Assembly: GCA_963556495.2 (NCBI GenBank)
Contig: OY747702.1
Span: 42,106,180 to 42,170,179 of the forward strand
DNA length: 64,000 nucleotides
Source: Valencia hispanica
Lineage: Eukaryota > Chordata > Actinopteri > Cyprinodontiformes > Valenciidae
Direction: 5' to 3'
In this document: positions 61,861 to 64,000 of the stretch, piece after piece
How positions within the stretch are numbered: the first letter of the stretch is position 1
Layout: the number at the start of each line of letters is the position of its first letter
Notes under the pieces: model-generated
What the model saw: the letters and a program-made list of their open reading frames with translations, nothing else
The model's database searches: none
Told to the model about the DNA's origin: nothing
Translations under genes and position numbers: made by a program

Positions 61861-62509
61861 TAAAGTAAGTAATGATCTTATAATCATGTGGATCTGATGT
61901 CATATGCCTGTGTATCCTTCTTTAGTTTTTCTTTATACATGAGTTTGTTGGTATTGTAAAATTTGTTTTAAATCTGCAACATGTCAAAAAATGTTACCAA
62001 AACACAGGCTGTTAGTCTGACCCATGTTGACCGGTCTTGTATTTGTTCAGATGTCAGATATGCTTCACAAACATCACATGTACACCCACAGAATTGACAA
62101 ACAGCTTTTAATTAGCATACATTAGTTGCTCATCTCACAAAAGTCTACATTTCCTTAGAAAGAAAACTCTTCTTCACTTTCATGTGTTGTTTTTATATTT
62201 AAAACTTCCTACATTCTGCTGTATAATATCCTATTTTAAAAAATCATTTAGGACATCTGAATGTTTTTTTGAGGAATTTGGACAAGATTTCAGTTAGACA
62301 ACAGGGATCTGCTGGCTTTATAAAAAGTGCATAAAATGTAGAAATGGTCCCCAACAGTCCTGTTGTGTCTGGTTGCTCTGTGCACTCATTCGTCTGGCCT
62401 GACTCCTTTACATCACAAGCTGGGCAGCCACGTTTTTCCTCACTGACTCTACCGTCCAGCAGTTCCTCTGTTTCCTCAGTTTCTCTCTTGACCCCCGCTG
62501 GGATCCCTG

Positions 62510-63112
<603 letters not shown>

Positions 63113-63129
63113 CTACCATGACTTGAATT

Positions 63130-63745
63130 TAATAAAAACTTTGCTTGGTAGAAGTATTCATGCATTTAGGCTCCTTACCACCATGAAAGTCAATGTATTT
63201 CATTGGGATTTTATGTAGTATATAATTATGAAGTGGAAGAAAATTATCTTTTATATTTACATGTAGAAATCTGAATATTGCCAAAACATTTGTATTCTGC
63301 TCCCCTCCCCTTACTCTGATGCTTCCAAATAAAACCCAGAACAACCAATTTCCAGTCTTTAGAGCCACCCTTTGTTGTGATTACAGCTGCTCCACCAACT
63401 TTGCACATCCGGAAACTGAAATTTCTGGCAGTTCTTCTTTGCAAAGTAGCTTTAACCTTAGTCAGACTGGATGAGGAGCATCTGGGATTGGTAATTATAT
63501 GAACAATTTTAACACCTGAAAACCGTTTTGATTCTAACTATTTAGTTAAAGCTCTGTAGGATTGATTTGTTTTTCCTGCTAGAAAGTGAAGCCTGCCCAT
63601 ACTCAAGTCTATTGCTGCCACCAACAAATTCTCCAGCCCATCACCCTGCATTTAGCTCTTTTAAACTCTGATCTTCTTTCCTGACCCTGTTGAAGAAAGC
63701 TTGTCCACAGAATGATGTTGCATCTTTCACTCAGTGTGTTTACAT
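63130..63745 (-). mobile_element. Tc1-like remnant, family A, minus sense, in shisa3 intron
   Basis: AGAAGTATTCATGCATTTAG, TGTATTTCATTGGGATTTTA and TTGCAAAGTAGCTTTAACCT are followed by TCAGACTGGATGAGGAGCAT and later antisense phrases to TTCCTGACCCTGTTGAAGAA. Internally deleted. Confidence 0.75.
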
Positions 63746-63754
63746 GGAGTAAGA

Positions 63755-64000
63755 GAAGCTCATTATTGCCTTAGTCCGAATGAATTCAGACTTTTGAAAT
63801 GCATGTATACACCTTAGTCCGGCTAAAGTCGAACCAAACCAGCCTTCTCTTAATCGAGCTAATGCACCCAGATAATGTGGTTAGAAAACCAAATTTCTCT
63901 GCATGTAAACGCCAACGCAGCTTAGTCGAGCTATTAGCAGCCTGGGCACTCCCCCTATGGGAAGTGACAACACCGCGGATGCTGGAATAAGAACACCGGG
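63755..64000 (+). repeat. dispersed repeat, copy 2, cut by the window end
   Basis: Matches 23615-23980 in order and orientation: TTATTGCCTTAGTCC, TTTTGAAATGCATGTAT, CACCTTAGTCCGGCTAAAGT, ATCGAGCTAA, then GCCTGGGCACTC and GCTGGAATAAGAACACC. Confidence 0.75.

Larger units (their letters stand above)
57246..62509. other. convergent intergenic gap including unresolved shisa3 3'UTR
   Basis: Part of the right side must be the shisa3 3'UTR (minus strand), but I could not single out its polyadenylation signal. The gap holds a LINE fragment (57518-58628) and Tc1-like remnants at about 59430-60350 and 61100-61860. No other gene was recognised. Confidence 0.7.

Overview
This is a piece of a vertebrate nuclear genome, almost certainly a teleost fish. 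It holds the 3' part of one large multi-exon gene on the + strand and the last exon of a second gene on the - strand, facing each other tail to tail. The + gene is atp8a1, which encodes a P4-type ATPase (aminophospholipid flippase). Fourteen coding exons (4087-54970), each with AG/GT borders and compatible phases, join into one open frame of 466 complete residues ending in a stop codon. They run from the P domain through membrane segments M5-M10 to the cytosolic tail. The 5' part of the gene lies before base 1. The - gene is shisa3: its terminal exon (63075-62510) encodes the transmembrane segment and the proline/serine-rich tail, and its first exon lies beyond base 64000. The convergent pair matches my knowledge of the mammalian ATP8A1/SHISA3 locus. 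The sequence of both products argues against the paralogous ATP8A2/SHISA2 pair.

Layout: 1-4086 is the end of an upstream atp8a1 intron (minus-strand SINE, LINE tail, Tc1-like fragment). 4087-54970 is the atp8a1 exons and 13 introns. 54971 to about 57245 is the 3'UTR with an AATAAA signal. About 57250-62509 is the convergent intergenic gap plus the unresolved shisa3 3'UTR, with a LINE fragment and two Tc1-like remnants. 62510-63075 is the shisa3 terminal exon, and 63076-64000 is shisa3 intron.

Most of the window is intron filled with old mobile DNA. I recognise remnants of at least six Tc1-like transposon lineages, two non-LTR retrotransposon coding fragments, two tRNA-derived SINEs, a piggyBac-type MITE with TTAA duplications, a hAT-type MITE with a perfect 8-bp target duplication, a fragment of a Harbinger-associated MADF-domain gene, and a large unclassified CpG-rich foldback element with a second element nested in one arm.

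The two genes are both membrane proteins but are not known to me to act in one pathway. I found no operon-like system, CRISPR array, tRNA gene or rRNA gene. The least explained structure is the foldback at about 10.1-11.9 kb. All repeat family names rest on recognition by eye, without database searches.
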